A stretch of 64,000 nt of DNA from Burkholderiales bacterium. Its GTDB lineage: Bacteria; Pseudomonadota; Gammaproteobacteria; Burkholderiales; Burkholderiaceae_C. Position numbers and translations under genes: made by a program. Of this stretch, positions 60,936 through 64,000 are shown in pieces. A model generated the notes under the pieces. It was not told the origin of the DNA. It saw nothing but the letters and a program-made list of their open reading frames with translations, and did no database searches. Numbering within the stretch: position 1 is the stretch's first letter; each line of letters starts with the position of its first letter. The DNA is taken from the NCBI GenBank assembly GCA_947448955.1, contig CANFPU010000003.1, positions 1 to 64,000 of the forward strand, given 5' to 3'.

Positions 60936-61664
60936 TCAATCGCCGAACATCTTTTGCTTCATCTCGCGGCGTTGCTGCGCCTCCAGCGACAGTGTCGCCG
61001 TGGGCCGTGCCAACAAGCGACCGAGCCCGATAGGCTCGCCAGTCTCATCGCAAAAACCGTAGTCGTTGGCGTCGATCCTGGCCAGCGACTGGGTGATTTT
61101 CTTGAGCAACTTGCGCTCGCGATCACGGGTTCTCAACTCCAACGCGTGTTCTTCCTCGATCGTGGCCCGGTCGGCTGGATCGGGAACGATCGTGGTGTCT
61201 TCACGCAGATGCTCGGTGGTCTGACCCGCGTTCGACAGCAGGTCGTCCTTGAGCGCTTGTAAGCGCACACGGAAGAACTCGAGCTGCTTCGCGTTCATGT
61301 ACTCGTCTTCAGGCATCGAGAACAGTTCTGGCTCCGTCAAATCGCGGCCCGCTTTGGTTTTCCAAGCATTGACAAGCTTGGGATCTGCCTTGTGCGCAGT
61401 TTTTACGAAATCCATCGGTTCAGGGTATCCCCGTGCAGGAGGCTTGGGAGGCGCGAATCGCTCGGCAAATCGGCTGGTGGACGGCGCTGGGGCGGGTGCT
61501 GGCGCTGGCGACTTGGCGCTGTTTTTGCTGCTCGATTTCGCGCTGGGTTTGGGCGCACTCGCCGTGACCTGCTTGTCGAGGGAGGCGCTGGCGGTGGGGG
61601 GTTTGGCCAATGGCTTGCTCACGTCGGAACTCCTCGCAGTGGCGATATACCTGTGGTCCGCCAC
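60936..61664 (-). CDS. dksA: RNA polymerase-binding transcription factor DksA (zinc-finger cysteines mostly absent; extended N-terminus)
   Basis: FFRVRLQALKDDLL, DRATIEEEHALELRTRDRERKLLKKI, YGFCDETGEPIGLGRLLARPTATLSLEAQQRRE. Confidence 0.92.
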   Translation of the reverse strand: MADHRYIATARSSDVSKPLAKPPTASASLDKQVTASAPKPSAKSSSKNSAKSPAPAPAPAPSTSRFAERFAPPKPPARGYPEPMDFVKTAHKADPKLVNAWKTKAGRDLTEPELFSMPEDEYMNAKQLEFFRVRLQALKDDLLSNAGQTTEHLREDTTIVPDPADRATIEEEHALELRTRDRERKLLKKITQSLARIDANDYGFCDETGEPIGLGRLLARPTATLSLEAQQRREMKQKMFGD

Positions 61665-61734
61665 GGCCTGTCGATCTGCCGCGTCGCTAAAGGCGCGCGG
61701 ATTGTAGCCATGCCCGAAGGCGTTCCACCCAGGC

Positions 61735-62763
61735 TCAAACGAGACAAGATTCCAGGCCTTGCAACAGGATGTCCTTGGGCAGGTCGATGCCGATAAACAC
61801 CAACTTGCTCAGCTTCTTCTCGTTGGGCAACCACTTCGGACCGAGGTCGCTGCCCATGAGTTGATGCACGCCCTGGAAGATCACCTTGCGTTCGCTGCCC
61901 TTCATGTAGAGAACGCCTTTGTAGCGCAGCATCTTGGGGCCGTAGACCTGCACGATCGAGCCCAGGAAATCCTCTAGCTTGGCGGGGTTGAAAGGCTTTT
62001 CAGCGCGGAATACGAAAGACTTGACGTCGTCTTCATGGGCATGGTGATGCGGATGGTCGCAGTTCTCGTCGTGCACATGGTCGTGTGCTGCGTGATCATC
62101 GGCGTTCAGAAACTCGGGATCAATCTCCAGCTTGGCGTTCAGGTTGAAGCCTCGCAGGTCGAACACGCTGGCAATCGGCACCTCGCCGAAATGCACCTTG
62201 TGCTGTGGTGCGCGCGGGTTCATGTGTTTGATGCGGTGAATCAGCGCTTCGACATCGCCCTCATTGACCAGATCGGTCTTGCTGATGAAGATCTGGTCGG
62301 CAAAGCCAACCTGGCAGCGCGCTTCCTGGCGGCTGTCGAGTTGCGACTGGGCATGCTTGGCGTCGACCAAGGTCAGGATCGAGTCGAGCAGGTAGCTCTC
62401 GGCGATCTCGTCGTCCATGAAGAATGTCTGGGCCACTGGGCCTGGATCGGCCAAGCCGGTGGTCTCGATCACCACCCGGTCGAACTCGATCTCGCCTTTG
62501 CGGCGCTTGGCTGCCAAATCTGACAGCGTGGTGCGCAAGTCCTCGCGGATCGAGCAGCAGACGCAACCGTTGTTCATCTGGATGATCTGCTCCTTGGTGT
62601 CGGCCACCAGGATCTCGTTGTCGATGTTCTCCTCGCCGAACTCGTTTTCGATCACCGCGATCTTCTGGCCGTGATGTTCGCTGAGCACGCGCTTGAGCAG
62701 CGTGGTCTTGCCCGAGCCTAGAAAGCCCGTCAGGATGGTTGCTGGGATGAGGCCTGACGACAT
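61735..62763 (-). CDS. CobW/COG0523 family GTPase with His-rich metal-binding segment
   Basis: ILTGFLGSGKTTLLKRVL, NNGCVCCSIREDL (CxCC), HAAHDHVHDENCDHPHHHAHEDD. Confidence 0.95.
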   Translation of the reverse strand: MSSGLIPATILTGFLGSGKTTLLKRVLSEHHGQKIAVIENEFGEENIDNEILVADTKEQIIQMNNGCVCCSIREDLRTTLSDLAAKRRKGEIEFDRVVIETTGLADPGPVAQTFFMDDEIAESYLLDSILTLVDAKHAQSQLDSRQEARCQVGFADQIFISKTDLVNEGDVEALIHRIKHMNPRAPQHKVHFGEVPIASVFDLRGFNLNAKLEIDPEFLNADDHAAHDHVHDENCDHPHHHAHEDDVKSFVFRAEKPFNPAKLEDFLGSIVQVYGPKMLRYKGVLYMKGSERKVIFQGVHQLMGSDLGPKWLPNEKKLSKLVFIGIDLPKDILLQGLESCLV

Positions 62764-63010
62764 GGTGGTTCCGATTCAGTGCGGTGAGGGTTGCTTGCCC
62801 GGGAGGGTGCGGCGACAACCACAAGGTTTGGGATCGAGGTGAAACTTTGGAATATCGGCGGATGTTGGGTCGAACGGCCAGACTTCAAGCCGCCACGCAT
62901 CAGCCCCGACCGAAGGCGAGAGCGTAGCGCAATGCAGCCCGACAGGGGCCTCGGGCCGTCGTGTCGGATTCATCGGTTATTCTGCGCCACCTTCACCACC
63001 GACACCCAAT

Positions 63011-63901
63011 GTGTCAGAACCTCCTTCTAGTCGACCGCCGCAGCGCGCTGCGGCAGCGCTGACCAGCAAGCGCAGTTTCTTCGAGCGCCTGGTCGAGTTC
63101 CTGTCCCCGGGGCCCGATTCCAAAGACGAGTTGATGGCCACCCTGGCCGATGCCGAGCAGCGTGAGCTCATCGCGCCGGAGAGCCGGGTCATGCTTGAAG
63201 GCGTGCTGCGCATGGCCGAGATGAGTGCCGGTGACGTGATGGTGGCGGCGCCCCGGATCGACGCGCTCGATATCGACGCACCCTATGACGAACTGCTGCA
63301 CAGCGTGATCGAGACCGCGCACTCGCGTTTTCCGGTCTACGAGGGTCAGCGCGAAAACGTCATCGGCATCTTGATGGCCAAGGACTTGTTGAAGGTCCAG
63401 CGCTCGCCCGATTTGAACCTGCGTACCTTGCTGAGGCCGGCAGTTTTCGTGCCCGAGAGCAAGAACCTCAACGAGTTGCTGCGTGACTTCCGCGCCAACC
63501 GCAACCATTTGGCGATGGTGATTGACGAGTTCGGACGCACCGCCGGACTGATCACGATCGAGGACGTGCTCGAAGAGATCGTCGGCGAGATCGAAGATGA
63601 GTTCGACCAAGACGCCACTGCTGCAGAAAACGGGCTGTACACCTTGGCCGATGGCAGCCACCGGGTGGCCGGCGATACCGACATCAGTGCGGTCAACGAG
63701 TTCTTTGGCACCCGCTTGCCCGAGGACTGTTTCGACACCATTGGTGGCCTGATCGCGCATGAGCTTGGGCGGGTGCCGCGGCGCGGCGAGTCGGCCCAGG
63801 CCGACGGGCTGACATTCCAGGTCATGCTGACCCGAGGCGGTGCGGTGCGCTGGTTCAAGGTGGCGCGGCGGCCGGCACCGCCGATGGGCGCTCGCACTTG
63901 A
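63011..63901 (+). CDS. CorC/HlyC family CBS-domain protein
   Basis: AGDVMVAAPRIDALDIDAPYDELLHSVIETAHSRFPVYEGQRENVIGILMAKDLL; HLAMVIDEFGRTAGLITIEDVLEEIVGEIEDEFD. Confidence 0.95.
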   Translation: MSEPPSSRPPQRAAAALTSKRSFFERLVEFLSPGPDSKDELMATLADAEQRELIAPESRVMLEGVLRMAEMSAGDVMVAAPRIDALDIDAPYDELLHSVIETAHSRFPVYEGQRENVIGILMAKDLLKVQRSPDLNLRTLLRPAVFVPESKNLNELLRDFRANRNHLAMVIDEFGRTAGLITIEDVLEEIVGEIEDEFDQDATAAENGLYTLADGSHRVAGDTDISAVNEFFGTRLPEDCFDTIGGLIAHELGRVPRRGESAQADGLTFQVMLTRGGAVRWFKVARRPAPPMGART

Positions 63902-64000
63902 AGCCAAAGACCGTGGCGCGACTGGCGTGCGCAGGCATCGCCGGCGCGCTGCAGACCGTGGCTTTTGTCCACACGCAGGCCTGGCCGTTGCCGCTGTTGG
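63898..64000 (+). CDS. lnt: Probable apolipoprotein N-acyltransferase, N-terminus (partial at window edge)
   Basis: Overlapping start (TTG) with corC-like stop; KPKTVARLACAGIAGALQTVAFVHTQAWPLPLL; corC-lnt adjacency is common. Confidence 0.6.
   Translation, partial: MKPKTVARLACAGIAGALQTVAFVHTQAWPLPLL

Noticed and set aside
1-64000. CRISPR arrays, tRNA/rRNA genes, complete IS elements or prophage
   Set aside because: No regularly spaced repeats, tRNA-like cloverleaf with TTCGA loop, rRNA sequence, transposase or phage structural genes were recognised by eye.

Overview
This 64 kb, mostly high-GC window reads like a Burkholderiales (betaproteobacterial) chromosome segment. That placement is inferred from gene content and protein style; no search was run. 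From left to right it contains: (1) the end of an exosortase A-associated (PEP-CTERM type) locus, with an acyl carrier protein (truncated at the edge), AMP-forming acyl-CoA ligase and PLP-dependent decarboxylase, followed by an orphan secreted protein with a C-terminal helix; (2) a two-subunit molybdenum hydroxylase (CoxS/CoxL form-II-like) with no FAD subunit nearby; (3) a minus-strand glycan operon with split transketolase, an epimerase-GT2 fusion, GtrA and a locally AT-rich GT39-like gene; (4) an ABC/MacB-like exporter set; (5) housekeeping genes htpG, srkA-like kinase, GNAT, rplM-rpsI, erpA, ilvA, osmC-like, coq7 and porin; (6) a small patch with a repeat-containing secreted protein, a hairpin cluster, an ABC ATPase remnant and a MazEF/PemIK-like toxin-antitoxin pair; (7) a type II secretion locus (gspC divergent from gspGHIJKLMNDEF); (8) an RND tripartite pump, ribokinase, AMP nucleosidase, MATE pump, CoA-transferase, coaX, hslUV, a STAS-domain protein, a DksA that lacks most zinc-finger cysteines next to a His-rich COG0523 GTPase, corC-like and the start of lnt. 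The most interesting non-coding signal is a minus-strand small RNA candidate at about 25616-25700. It carries an exact 9-nt copy of the 16S anti-Shine-Dalgarno sequence (CACCUCCUU) in a hairpin and ends in a strong Rho-independent terminator. It resembles, from memory, the betaproteobacterial toxic small RNA family. No rRNA, tRNA, CRISPR array, complete IS element or prophage was recognised.
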